From Methanomassiliicoccales archaeon UBA280 (GTDB taxonomy: Archaea > Thermoplasmatota > Thermoplasmata > SG8-5): DNA of 64,000 nucleotides. Both the position numbers and the translations under genes were made by a program. Location of the stretch: contig DAKD01000008.1 in NCBI GenBank assembly GCA_002499085.1, positions 1 to 64,000 on the forward strand, written 5' to 3'. Shown here piece by piece: positions 33,197 to 41,554 of the stretch. The notes beneath the pieces were generated by a model. The model did no database searches. It was given only the letters and a program-made list of their open reading frames with translations, and was not told the origin of the DNA. Position 1 is the stretch's first letter, and each line of letters opens with the position of its first letter.

Positions 33197-36100
33197 ATGG
33201 CGAGAGAAAATTCAGGAATTTGGGGCAAGGTTATAACGATTGCAATCACAATGGCTATGTTGTTTTCAACAGGTTTCGTGTTTTCGGAAAAGACGGCTGC
33301 CGTGCCGATTGATGGGACAGATAATTCCGCACCGCCGATACCGCCATACACGATATGGGGGACAATCTACGATGAAAATAATATACCTGTTTCGGCTGCA
33401 ATTCTGACAATCACCAATCTCAAAACTGGCGAGTCGTTGGATGCCGAATCTTACGAAAACGGTCTTTATGAAGTGACACTGGATGATATGCCAAACGGCT
33501 ACGAAATAGGAGACGAAATTGAGATAACAGTGGTTGCCAATTCACAAACAATCACCAGAAATCATATCATAGAGCATATTGGATTCGGAGAACTGGTTGA
33601 TATTCACTTTGGTAACGAAAATATACTCACCAATAACGACAACAAACGTACTGACAATATGCTCCAGACTTTTAAGGATGGAATTGAGACCACAATGCCT
33701 GAACATGATTTTCCAACGAATTCTGCGTCGCCGAGAAGCATCGAGAACTCAAGGACGATTTTTATAGATTCTCCCATCACAAACGCTAACGCTGAACCAA
33801 CTCCAGATATTACACTGGTTGACATCAGATGTCCTCCATATTTCCGCCTCGCGTTTACGGAAAAAGAGAACAATATTCGGTTGGCAATATTGAACGGTGA
33901 AAATGAAAGAAAGAATGTCATTGTTGACCTCTATCACGTTGGACCAGATGGCGTTACAGAATCGTTCCTGAAATCGGTTCACTTCGGCGCAATACAGTCT
34001 GGCCAGACAAAAACGACTGATGCGTTTGGTAAAAACGAAGACATGTGGACACCAATAGAACGTGGTAGAAACTGGATAAGGGGAGAGATATACATCAAGG
34101 GTCATGGTAATGAACGAATTCTTGTGAATGAATTCGAAGAGAGCTTCAATGTTGTTCCGGGTTGGCGACCGATACTCGAACTGGGGCCAACAACCATCAC
34201 CGAGCCCACAGTTTGGGAAAATTTGACTGTGGTGATACGCGGTGATTTAACCGTTGATGCACAATTGGATGTTATAAAAACTGATGTTCTCGCAGCGAAT
34301 TGGACCGTAAGTTCTGAGACTGCAACTCTTGATGGTAATTCGTCTCATGACATGGAATGCACGCGGGATGGAGAATTTAAAGTTGAGGTCTATCCCACAG
34401 GCACCCTCAACATCTACGGCAAACTCTGGAACAACGACCAAGATAATCATTACTGGTTCTACATGAACGGCACACTCAACATCGGAAGGGAAAGTCCACC
34501 TGACAAGCCCGGCATCGTCGAAAACGTCATGGGCTCCCCCGACCTCTCGCAGCCAGGCGGGATAATCTGCACCACGGACAACGTGCGGATCGAGAACGGG
34601 GCCGAGGTCCGCAATGGCAAGACGCACGGGGTGTGGCTGGAGGGGTCGGACGCGAATATTACTGGGGCGAAGATACATGATAATGGTGGGAATGGCGTGG
34701 TTTGTGTGGGAGGTGCGGCTCCCACTATCGAATTTAGTAACATCTCATGGAACTGCGGAAATGGAATTTTCGCGGAGGATTCATTCCCGATTATCCAGAA
34801 CAATACTGGTATTGTGTGGAATGGAAAGCATGGCGTATTCCTAAGCGGTATTTCAAGCATCGGAAATATTATTTCTGGCAATAGAATTAGCGATAACTTC
34901 GGGTCCGGTATATGGTGTGATGAAGTAGATTACATGACAATAGCATCAAATACAATCTCCCGGAATGGAAAGAATCTTATATTTTCAAGTAACATGGAAT
35001 CAATATGTGAGAAACCCTGGATTGGCACTGGTCTTTGGCATGTGGTCGATAATGAAACGGGCGTGGCTCCGCCGCAGAACCTCAGCCATTCAGGTAACAA
35101 ATGTTGGTGGTTTGGTCAGGATTCAACAGGCAATTACGACACTGGTGGTCGGACTATAGGTCAACTGACCACATCTGGATGGATAAACCTCATAAACGCC
35201 ACTGATGCGTCGCTCGTATTTTGGAGTTGGTACGAGACAGATACAATGGGAACGCAGACGGATCAACGCTGGGTGAGGATTTATAGCGATACATTTATAC
35301 CTCTGGTGGATATCCAAATGTTTGGAGAGCCAATGGGTGAATGGATTCGATATGTCGTGAATATTTCGAATTGTGTTGAAAAAGAGTTAAAAATAGAATT
35401 TTTCTTTGATTCTATAAACGATAATGAAAATGATCATCAAGGTTGGTATATTGACGATGTCCAGGTTATTTCCTCATACCCATACGAACCCTCGTCGGAG
35501 GGGCACGGTATTGTGTATATATCCGGGATGACTGTAAATATCAACAACAATACAATAGATGCCAATAATTGGAATGGCATATATTGCATGGACGTATCCA
35601 GTGTGATTGTGGATGACAATGTTATTTTTAACAATAAACAACATGGCATTGAATCTGATGCATTGGACAATTGTTACAGAAGAAATAAAATAGTAGGCGG
35701 ATTAATTTGTCTCAACTTGTATGGTGTAAATAATTTAGTTGAGAGAAATACTATATCTGATGGAAACACTGGATTACATCTATCCCAGAGTGCATCAAGC
35801 GTTATATATCTGAACACCATCATAAATATAACCTATGGGATGCAGGCAATACAAACACAGAATTGCATCATTTTTTCTAATTATTTGACTGATACTGGTG
35901 TGGGTATTTTCTTCGATATTGTATCTTTTAGTTGGATATATAATAATGAGTTCATCAACGATAAACTGGCGGGTATAGTGTTGTACGCCCATTCGAATTA
36001 CAATTTCGTTACAGGCAATGCATTTACATCAACCCATTGGGATACGGGAATTCGTATAGCATCCAGTAATAATAATACCCTCGATTGTAACACAATGAAT

Positions 36101-37168
36101 GGAAACTACCAAGGAATAAAATTATTTCAAGCGAATAATAATACTCTAAAGAATAATTCAATACTCTATGGACTCGCAGACGGTATATTTTTAGGATTAT
36201 CAGATGGAAATCTGATTAGAAACAATAAAGTTGAAAATCATTCTAATGGAATCGCATGCATTTCATCCAATCATAATAAAATAATTGAAAATATCGTAAA
36301 ATTCAACCCAAACCATGGTATATTTCTCACTTCAAGTGTATATAACACTCTTTCCAATAATGACATTAATGGAAACGGGAATGGGTTTGCCATCTATGAA
36401 GGATCAAACTCTAACATAATTTATCATAACACATTTACCCAGAACAATAACCAAGCATACGATGACACAGGTTCTAACCAATGGCACAACAGCTACCCCT
36501 CCGGCGGCAATTACTGGTCCGACTACACTGGCAGTGACGAGAAAAATGGCCCGAACCAAGACATCAATGGCCCCGATGGTTTCGGGGACACCCCCTACAC
36601 GAGCATCCAGGGCGGGACCGGAGCGCAGGATGATTATCCATTGATGGCCATTCCTTCGTTCGGTATATTCTCCATACCAGTGATACTGGGCTGGAACCTC
36701 ATCTCCATCCCGTTCGCCTGTTCGGGCTTTCCGCCGGACGTGTTGAGGGACATTACGGGTGATACTGAATGGAACGTGGTCAGATGGTATGATTCACAAG
36801 ATACCGATGACCCATGGAAGATACACAGAATAGATGGCACCGCCAACGACCTTTTCAACATCAACTATACCATGGGCCTCTGGGTATACATTACCTCGAT
36901 TGGCGACGGTTTCCTGACATTGGAGGGCCGGATTCCTGCGATTACCTCCATTCAATTGTATACCGGTTGGAACCTGATCGGCTACCCAACTTTCACTGAA
37001 AAAACGGTGGCAAACGCCTTCTGGGGCACCGGGGCAGACCATGTCGAGGTCTTCAACGCCAGCTCCCCGACGCTTCTCAGCGAGGTCGGGCCGACCTACC
37101 TGATGAAGCCAGGAGAGGGCTACTGGGTGCATGTGCCTGCGGATTCAGTCTGGACGGTGGATTGGTAA
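33197..37168 (+). CDS. Secreted mosaic beta-helix surface protein B
   Basis: The 1,323-residue protein has a signal peptide (about 12-36). Its domains in order are a carboxypeptidase-regulatory-like beta sandwich (about 47-120), a CARDB-like domain (about 205-320) and parallel beta-helix repeats (about 330-590). A MAM-like jelly roll ending GWYIDDVQV (about 595-760) interrupts the helix. Long PbH1/NosD repeats follow (about 770-1090), closing with GGNYWSDYTG. Two W-N-L-I domains end the protein (GWNLISIPF and GWNLIGYPTF). No membrane anchor is visible. Much of the gene is A/T-rich, but about 34380-34700 and 36460-37168 are G/C-rich like the rest of the window, suggesting a patchwork by recombination. 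It probably binds or cleaves polysaccharide or acts as an adhesin. Confidence 0.82.
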   Translation: MARENSGIWGKVITIAITMAMLFSTGFVFSEKTAAVPIDGTDNSAPPIPPYTIWGTIYDENNIPVSAAILTITNLKTGESLDAESYENGLYEVTLDDMPNGYEIGDEIEITVVANSQTITRNHIIEHIGFGELVDIHFGNENILTNNDNKRTDNMLQTFKDGIETTMPEHDFPTNSASPRSIENSRTIFIDSPITNANAEPTPDITLVDIRCPPYFRLAFTEKENNIRLAILNGENERKNVIVDLYHVGPDGVTESFLKSVHFGAIQSGQTKTTDAFGKNEDMWTPIERGRNWIRGEIYIKGHGNERILVNEFEESFNVVPGWRPILELGPTTITEPTVWENLTVVIRGDLTVDAQLDVIKTDVLAANWTVSSETATLDGNSSHDMECTRDGEFKVEVYPTGTLNIYGKLWNNDQDNHYWFYMNGTLNIGRESPPDKPGIVENVMGSPDLSQPGGIICTTDNVRIENGAEVRNGKTHGVWLEGSDANITGAKIHDNGGNGVVCVGGAAPTIEFSNISWNCGNGIFAEDSFPIIQNNTGIVWNGKHGVFLSGISSIGNIISGNRISDNFGSGIWCDEVDYMTIASNTISRNGKNLIFSSNMESICEKPWIGTGLWHVVDNETGVAPPQNLSHSGNKCWWFGQDSTGNYDTGGRTIGQLTTSGWINLINATDASLVFWSWYETDTMGTQTDQRWVRIYSDTFIPLVDIQMFGEPMGEWIRYVVNISNCVEKELKIEFFFDSINDNENDHQGWYIDDVQVISSYPYEPSSEGHGIVYISGMTVNINNNTIDANNWNGIYCMDVSSVIVDDNVIFNNKQHGIESDALDNCYRRNKIVGGLICLNLYGVNNLVERNTISDGNTGLHLSQSASSVIYLNTIINITYGMQAIQTQNCIIFSNYLTDTGVGIFFDIVSFSWIYNNEFINDKLAGIVLYAHSNYNFVTGNAFTSTHWDTGIRIASSNNNTLDCNTMNGNYQGIKLFQANNNTLKNNSILYGLADGIFLGLSDGNLIRNNKVENHSNGIACISSNHNKIIENIVKFNPNHGIFLTSSVYNTLSNNDINGNGNGFAIYEGSNSNIIYHNTFTQNNNQAYDDTGSNQWHNSYPSGGNYWSDYTGSDEKNGPNQDINGPDGFGDTPYTSIQGGTGAQDDYPLMAIPSFGIFSIPVILGWNLISIPFACSGFPPDVLRDITGDTEWNVVRWYDSQDTDDPWKIHRIDGTANDLFNINYTMGLWVYITSIGDGFLTLEGRIPAITSIQLYTGWNLIGYPTFTEKTVANAFWGTGADHVEVFNASSPTLLSEVGPTYLMKPGEGYWVHVPADSVWTVDW

Positions 37169-37198
37169 CTAATAAATATCATACCGAAAAGTGAGCCC

Positions 37199-37864
37199 AT
37201 GAGGAAATCCAAACCCGACATTGCCCGAACTTACGATGCCATCGCCGAGAACTTCGATGTGACAAGGTACCATCCCTGGCCCGACATCAGGAGATTCTCC
37301 GATCTTCTTTCTGCAGGCCAGCTGGTCCTGGACCTGGGTTGCGGCAACGGCAGGGACATGAGGCTCATGGAGGAGAAGGGCCTAAGAACCGTCGGCCTCG
37401 ATTTCTCGTCGGGGCAGCTATCTTCGGTTCGGAAGCGGGCGGACGGTTCAACACTTTTAGTTATGGGGGACGTGGTGAAGCTCCCTTTCAGAGACTGCAT
37501 TGCGGACGCTGTCCTGCTAAGCGCTGTCCTGCATCACATTCCCGATGCAGGCGAGAGGGTTCTGGCCCTCAGGGAGGCATACAGATGCCTGAAGCCCGGA
37601 GGCCTTTGCCTGGCCGGTGTATGGTCCGCGGAACAGCCCAAGTTCAAGGAGAACCTAGGGCAGGCCAAGATCGAATTCCAGCATGACTGGGAACCGGGAG
37701 ATATAGTGCTTGACTGGAACATGCCGGACGGACGTGTGTTCCAGCGGTACTACCATCTTTTCACGGAAAAAGAGTTTGAAAGGCTCCTGGCTTCCACAGA
37801 ATTCGCGGTTCATGAGAAATGGTTCTCTGCCGATAACCATTACGCGGTGCTGAAAAAAAGTTGA
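37199..37864 (+). CDS. Trm9/ABH8-like SAM-dependent tRNA methyltransferase
   Basis: The 221-residue protein has a class I methyltransferase fold: motif I LVLDLGCGNGRDMRLM near 42, GLDFSSGQL near 66, GDVVKLPFRD near 90 and LHHIPDAGERVLALREAYRCLKPGG near 112. The N-terminus, YDAIAENFDVTRYHPWPDI, matches the Trm9/ABH8 signature (F..TR..PWP). That family methylates the carboxymethyl group on wobble uridine 34 of tRNAs. Eukaryotic Trm9 works with Trm112, which is not seen here. The spacing to the surface protein gene is 30 bases, but a functional link is unlikely. A generic small-molecule methyltransferase remains possible. Confidence 0.8.
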   Translation: MRKSKPDIARTYDAIAENFDVTRYHPWPDIRRFSDLLSAGQLVLDLGCGNGRDMRLMEEKGLRTVGLDFSSGQLSSVRKRADGSTLLVMGDVVKLPFRDCIADAVLLSAVLHHIPDAGERVLALREAYRCLKPGGLCLAGVWSAEQPKFKENLGQAKIEFQHDWEPGDIVLDWNMPDGRVFQRYYHLFTEKEFERLLASTEFAVHEKWFSADNHYAVLKKS

Positions 37865-37901
37865 ATGCAATTTTCTGCAGACAAACGCAACGCATTCGAC
37901 C

Positions 37902-38032
37902 ATGGCCCGGCAATGATTCATGTTAAATCGAGGGCCATAAATTCTTGACATTTTATGGCAATCGGTGAACGCCGGTGAAGTAACCTTCCGAATGTCCATC
38001 AGGACTTCGGATGGAAAATAAAGGCGTTCGCC
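37902..38032 (+). ncRNA. Structured intergenic element, copy C2
   Basis: It starts 37 bases after the methyltransferase stop, on the same strand. P1 is ATGGCCC (37902-37908) with GGGCCAT (37932-37938). P2 is GGTGAACGCC (37964-37973) with GGCGTTCGCC (38023-38032), ten pairs with one G-U. P3 (37988-38010) is CCGAA, a bulged T, GTCC/GGAC and TTCGG, followed by GGATGG. The P3 inner stem differs from copy C1 (GCC/GGC) on both strands. A further hairpin CGAATCGC/GCGATTCG follows. No reading frame here is plausible. Confidence 0.5.
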
Positions 38033-38062
38033 TCGAATCGCCGCTGCGATTCGCTCAGAGGG

Positions 38063-38100
38063 CCGGTAATTCCACCATTTTAGAAGCAATGAATTACCGG
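38063..38100 (-). terminator. Hairpin directly after glmS
   Basis: CCGGTAATTC (38063-38072) pairs perfectly with GAATTACCGG (38091-38100). On the minus strand the hairpin begins two bases after the glmS stop codon. It could terminate the transcript or protect its 3' end. There is no strong T-tract after it, so the call is tentative. Confidence 0.4.
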
Positions 38101-38101
38101 T

Positions 38102-39892
38102 TTACTCCACGGTGACGCTCTTCGCCAAATGCCTGGGCTTGTCGATCTCGCAGCCCAGTATGTTGGCGGTGTGATAGGCCAATAACTGGAGGACGACCGA
38201 AGTCAGAATCGGGGTGAACAGAGGCGGCACCTTGGGGATGTAAATGACATGGTCCGCGTATTTATCCAACTCCCTGTCGCCCTCCGTTCCGATGGCGATG
38301 ACCGTTGCGCCCCTCGCGCTCACTTCGCCTATGTTCCCCAGCATCTTCTCGTATGTCTGGTCCTTGACAGCTATTGCCACGACCGGCGTCTCCTCGGTGA
38401 CCAGGGCAAGAGGCCCGTGCTTCAGCTCCCCACCGGGATAGCCCTCCGCATGGATGTAGGATATCTCCTTCATTTTGAGGGCGCCTTCAAGCGCCACAGG
38501 GTAATTGAGGTTCCTGCCCAGGAAGAACATGCTCCTGGCTCCGGAAACAAGCTCCGCGAGCTCGAATATCCTGTCGGATTGGTCCAGAACGGAGCGCACA
38601 TGCTTCGGCAGCTTCCTCATCTCATTGGCCAGATGCCTGGCCTCGTCTATCGACAGATGCTCCTTGGCAACGCCCATCTTGATGGATATCGAGAGCAATG
38701 CCACGAGCTGGGTGATGTACGTCTTGGTCGCAGCCACGCCGACCTCGAGGCCAGCCCTCGTGAAGAACACGGAATCCGCTTCCCTTGTCATCGTGCTTCC
38801 GACTATGTTGACTATGGCCATCGTGTCGAACCCGCGCTTCTGCGCGGTCCTGATGGCCGAAAGCGTGTCAGTGGTCTCGCCGCTCTGGCTTATTCCTATC
38901 ACCAGCGGATTGGAGGAGGTGATTGATGAGAACCTGTATTCCGAGGCGAGGTCGACTGTCGTGGGTATGCGGGCGAGTTCCTCGAGCATGTATTTCCCGA
39001 CATAGCCCGCATGGTAGGAAGTGCCGCATGCGATTATCTTGACATTGTCCGGGGCCATGTCTATCGAGTAGCCGCTCTCCGCATTCAGGTTGGCGCCGAT
39101 TATGGTGTCTTGGATTGCCTCGGGCTGCTCGAAGATCTCCTTGAGCATGAAATGGTCGTAGCCGCCCTTCTCCGCCCCCTCGAGTGTCATGTCGATTCTC
39201 TGCCAGTTGCGTTTTATCTCCTTGCCGTTGAAGTCGGTTATCTTCACGCTTTCCCTGGTCAGGGTGACAATCTCCCCGTCGAGAAGGTAAATCATCCTTT
39301 CAGTGTAATCCAGGATGGCCGGCACATCCGATGCGAGGAAATTCTCCCTCTTCCCTGCGCCGACCACGAGCGGGCTGATGTTCCTCGCGCCCACAATCTT
39401 TCCGTTCTCCTTTACATGAATGGCGGCCAGCGCATAGCTGCCCTGCAGCCTTGCCACCGTCTTCCGCATGGCTTGCTCGAGATTGCCGTCGTAGAATTCC
39501 TCCAGCAGATGCGCCACGACCTCTGTATCGGTCTCGGAACGGAAAACATGGCCCCTCTTCATCAGCTCCTCCCTGAGCGCCATATTGTTCTCGATGATCC
39601 CGTTGTGCACGAGCGCGATCTCGCCCTTGCAGTCCTGCATCGGATGCGAATTGTTCTTCATGGGCGGGCCGTGCGTGGCCCAGCGCGTGTGGCCTATTCC
39701 GAACTTGCCTCTCATGACCGGGATAATCCCCATCAGGTGGTCAAGGTCTCCCTTGTCCTTGAAAATGTTCAGCGAGCCGTTGCCTATTGCCAGGCCCGCG
39801 GAATCATATCCCCTGTACTCGAGGCGCTTCAGCCCGGAGAGAATCACATCCCTGGCCTGCCTGTTTCCCGTGTAGCCGATGATACCGCACAT
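38102..39892 (-). CDS. glmS: Glutamine--fructose-6-phosphate aminotransferase
   Basis: GlmS makes glucosamine-6-phosphate from fructose-6-phosphate and glutamine, the first step to UDP-GlcNAc. The 596-residue protein has the N-terminal glutaminase domain with nucleophile Cys2 (MCGIIGYTG), HTRWATHG near 77 and HNGIIENN near 100. Two SIS sugar-isomerase domains follow, with CGTSYHAG near 288 and GRNLNYPVALEGALKMKEISYIHAEG-type segments near 460. The C-terminus KPRHLAKSVTVE is the conserved family end. It lies nine bases after the GlmU-like gene, in the same operon. Confidence 0.96.
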   Translation of the reverse strand: MCGIIGYTGNRQARDVILSGLKRLEYRGYDSAGLAIGNGSLNIFKDKGDLDHLMGIIPVMRGKFGIGHTRWATHGPPMKNNSHPMQDCKGEIALVHNGIIENNMALREELMKRGHVFRSETDTEVVAHLLEEFYDGNLEQAMRKTVARLQGSYALAAIHVKENGKIVGARNISPLVVGAGKRENFLASDVPAILDYTERMIYLLDGEIVTLTRESVKITDFNGKEIKRNWQRIDMTLEGAEKGGYDHFMLKEIFEQPEAIQDTIIGANLNAESGYSIDMAPDNVKIIACGTSYHAGYVGKYMLEELARIPTTVDLASEYRFSSITSSNPLVIGISQSGETTDTLSAIRTAQKRGFDTMAIVNIVGSTMTREADSVFFTRAGLEVGVAATKTYITQLVALLSISIKMGVAKEHLSIDEARHLANEMRKLPKHVRSVLDQSDRIFELAELVSGARSMFFLGRNLNYPVALEGALKMKEISYIHAEGYPGGELKHGPLALVTEETPVVAIAVKDQTYEKMLGNIGEVSARGATVIAIGTEGDRELDKYADHVIYIPKVPPLFTPILTSVVLQLLAYHTANILGCEIDKPRHLAKSVTVE

Positions 39893-39901
39893 GCACTGTC
39901 C

Positions 39902-41101
39902 CTACATTATTCTGGTATTGTCCGCAACGTTTCCCCTGACGCAGACATGGTTGGCAATCCTGCATTCAGAGCCGATGATGCAGCCGGGCTCAACCGACAC
40001 CTGGCTCCCGATAACGGTTCTCTCGCCGACCAGGGCGCCCAGCCTGTCCACCTTCCTGCATTCGCCCTCCAGTCTGACATGGGCCTCGGACTCGACCGCG
40101 CAGAACTGCGGAAGTATCTCGGCGCCCTCGCCGATGACGGAATGTGAGATGTAAGAGCCGGAGCTGAGCTGGACATCGTTCATGAGAATGCTGTTCTCGA
40201 CAATGGTGAACGGCCCGATCCGCACGTTGTTCCCGATGCTGGTGGATGGGTAGATGCAAACTGACGGGCCGATTTCGCAGCCTTCTCCTATCACAACCGG
40301 GCCCATTATGTGCGTTCCGGAGCGGATGATCGTGCCCTTTCCAATGGAGACCGGGCCTTTCATCGTGACACCCCTGTCCATCTTCCCGGATGTCTTGGAT
40401 GCGCATTTTCTCAGAGCCAGAGCGTTCATTCCGAGTATGTCCCAGGGATAGACTACGTCGCTCCAGACTTTGGATGTCTTCACGGCTGTGACCTTGGTCG
40501 TGGGAATTATGTTCTGCAGCACGCTGGTAAGGCCGTACTTGCCGGATTTCATGACCCTGTCGATTTCGCCGAAGATATCATCGCTGAACATGTAAATCCC
40601 GGTGCTGATGAGGTTGCTGATGTGCGTTTCCGGCTTCTCGACAATGTTCTTCACAGTGTCCCCGGACAGTTCCACAACGCCATACTTGGAAGGGGTCTCG
40701 CTCTCGGTGACGACCATCCTGTACTTGCCCTTCTTGCCGAGAAGGTCCCCGATCAGACTGGGGCTGATGATGTTGTCTCCCGGGAGAACCAGGAAATCCC
40801 CCTTGACAGCTGATTTTGCCATGGAGAGAGCATAGGCTGTACCGGCCTGGGCGACCCGCTTCTTCTGGTCTATGTAATCAATGTCAACCTTCCAGCGCTT
40901 GCCGTCCTCGAAGTGGCTCATTATGCGCTCCTTCTTGTAGCCGACAACCATGGTTATATCTGTCACGCCGTTCTTGGCCAGAGCTTCAATGGCGTATTCG
41001 AGAATCGGCCTGTTGGCAATGGGTATCATGGGCTTGGGCTCCGAATTGGTAAATGGGCGGAGCCGGGTGCCTTCCCCTGCGGCAAGTATCACGGCTTTCA
41101 T
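39902..41101 (-). CDS. Bifunctional sugar-1-phosphate nucleotidyltransferase, GlmU-like
   Basis: The enzyme probably makes UDP-GlcNAc from glucosamine-1-phosphate. The 399-residue protein has the nucleotidyltransferase domain (ILAAGEGTRLRPFTNSEPKP at 5-24, GDNIISP near 107) and a C-terminal left-handed beta helix of hexapeptide repeats (IGKGTIIRSGTHIMGPVVIG) that in GlmU carries acetyltransferase activity. Archaeal proteins of this layout do both reactions, but some act as glucose-1-phosphate thymidylyltransferases, so no symbol is given. GGTGA precedes the ATG and a TTATAAATA box lies near 41136. With glmS, which follows, it supplies amino sugar for surface glycans. Confidence 0.88.
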   Translation of the reverse strand: MKAVILAAGEGTRLRPFTNSEPKPMIPIANRPILEYAIEALAKNGVTDITMVVGYKKERIMSHFEDGKRWKVDIDYIDQKKRVAQAGTAYALSMAKSAVKGDFLVLPGDNIISPSLIGDLLGKKGKYRMVVTESETPSKYGVVELSGDTVKNIVEKPETHISNLISTGIYMFSDDIFGEIDRVMKSGKYGLTSVLQNIIPTTKVTAVKTSKVWSDVVYPWDILGMNALALRKCASKTSGKMDRGVTMKGPVSIGKGTIIRSGTHIMGPVVIGEGCEIGPSVCIYPSTSIGNNVRIGPFTIVENSILMNDVQLSSGSYISHSVIGEGAEILPQFCAVESEAHVRLEGECRKVDRLGALVGERTVIGSQVSVEPGCIIGSECRIANHVCVRGNVADNTRIM

Positions 41102-41197
41102 ATGGTCACCTTTTGGCCTTACAAACTGAAACCTATTTATAACTTAGCATAAAGATGTGCCTGTGTGCCAGCCTTGCACGCTCAAGCGGGAGCGCGT

Positions 41198-41412
41198 AAA
41201 CTACCAGCCCCTGAAGTTAGTGGCGAATTCATTATAGTCTGTGAAATTCGCCCTATCTCCAGTCTTCCTTCGGAAGCCTGAAGAGGCAGGCGTTCACAGC
41301 CGGGACTGGAAGTTTACAGAGGGGCGGTTGCATGCCTATTCATCGGGGCTTTAAGGCCCCGATTTCCGATGGGACGGATTTCACGGCATGCAACGGTCTA
41401 TCCACGTTTACT
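41198..41412 (+). ncRNA. Structured intergenic element, copy A
   Basis: The outer stem P1 is AAACTACCAGCCCC (41198-41211) with GGGACTGGAAGTTT (41302-41315). GGCGAATT/AATTCGCC and CTTCC/GGAAG hairpins lie inside it. P2 is GTTGCATGCC (41327-41336) with GGCATGCAAC (41385-41394), ten perfect pairs, enclosing hairpin P3, ATCGGGGC/GCCCCGAT, and a CCGATGGG linker. Over 41310-41412 it matches copy B, in inverted orientation on the other side of the PFOR gene, with six differences by my alignment. This is the only copy lying upstream of a gene, about 140 bases before the PFOR start. The rest of the 453-base gap holds TATA-like stretches near 41485 and 41500 and nothing coding. Confidence 0.55.
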
Positions 41413-41554
41413 GCCCTGCGTTTTCATCCAGGCCTTTAAAGGCCTCGCGTTCAGCTTTGTGTGGCAGTAAAATATTCGATAAGATTAATATCCTTGATTT
41501 TATGGGGTGCCTCGCTAGGTGAATGAACTTGGCATCATCAAGAAGGGTGGAACA

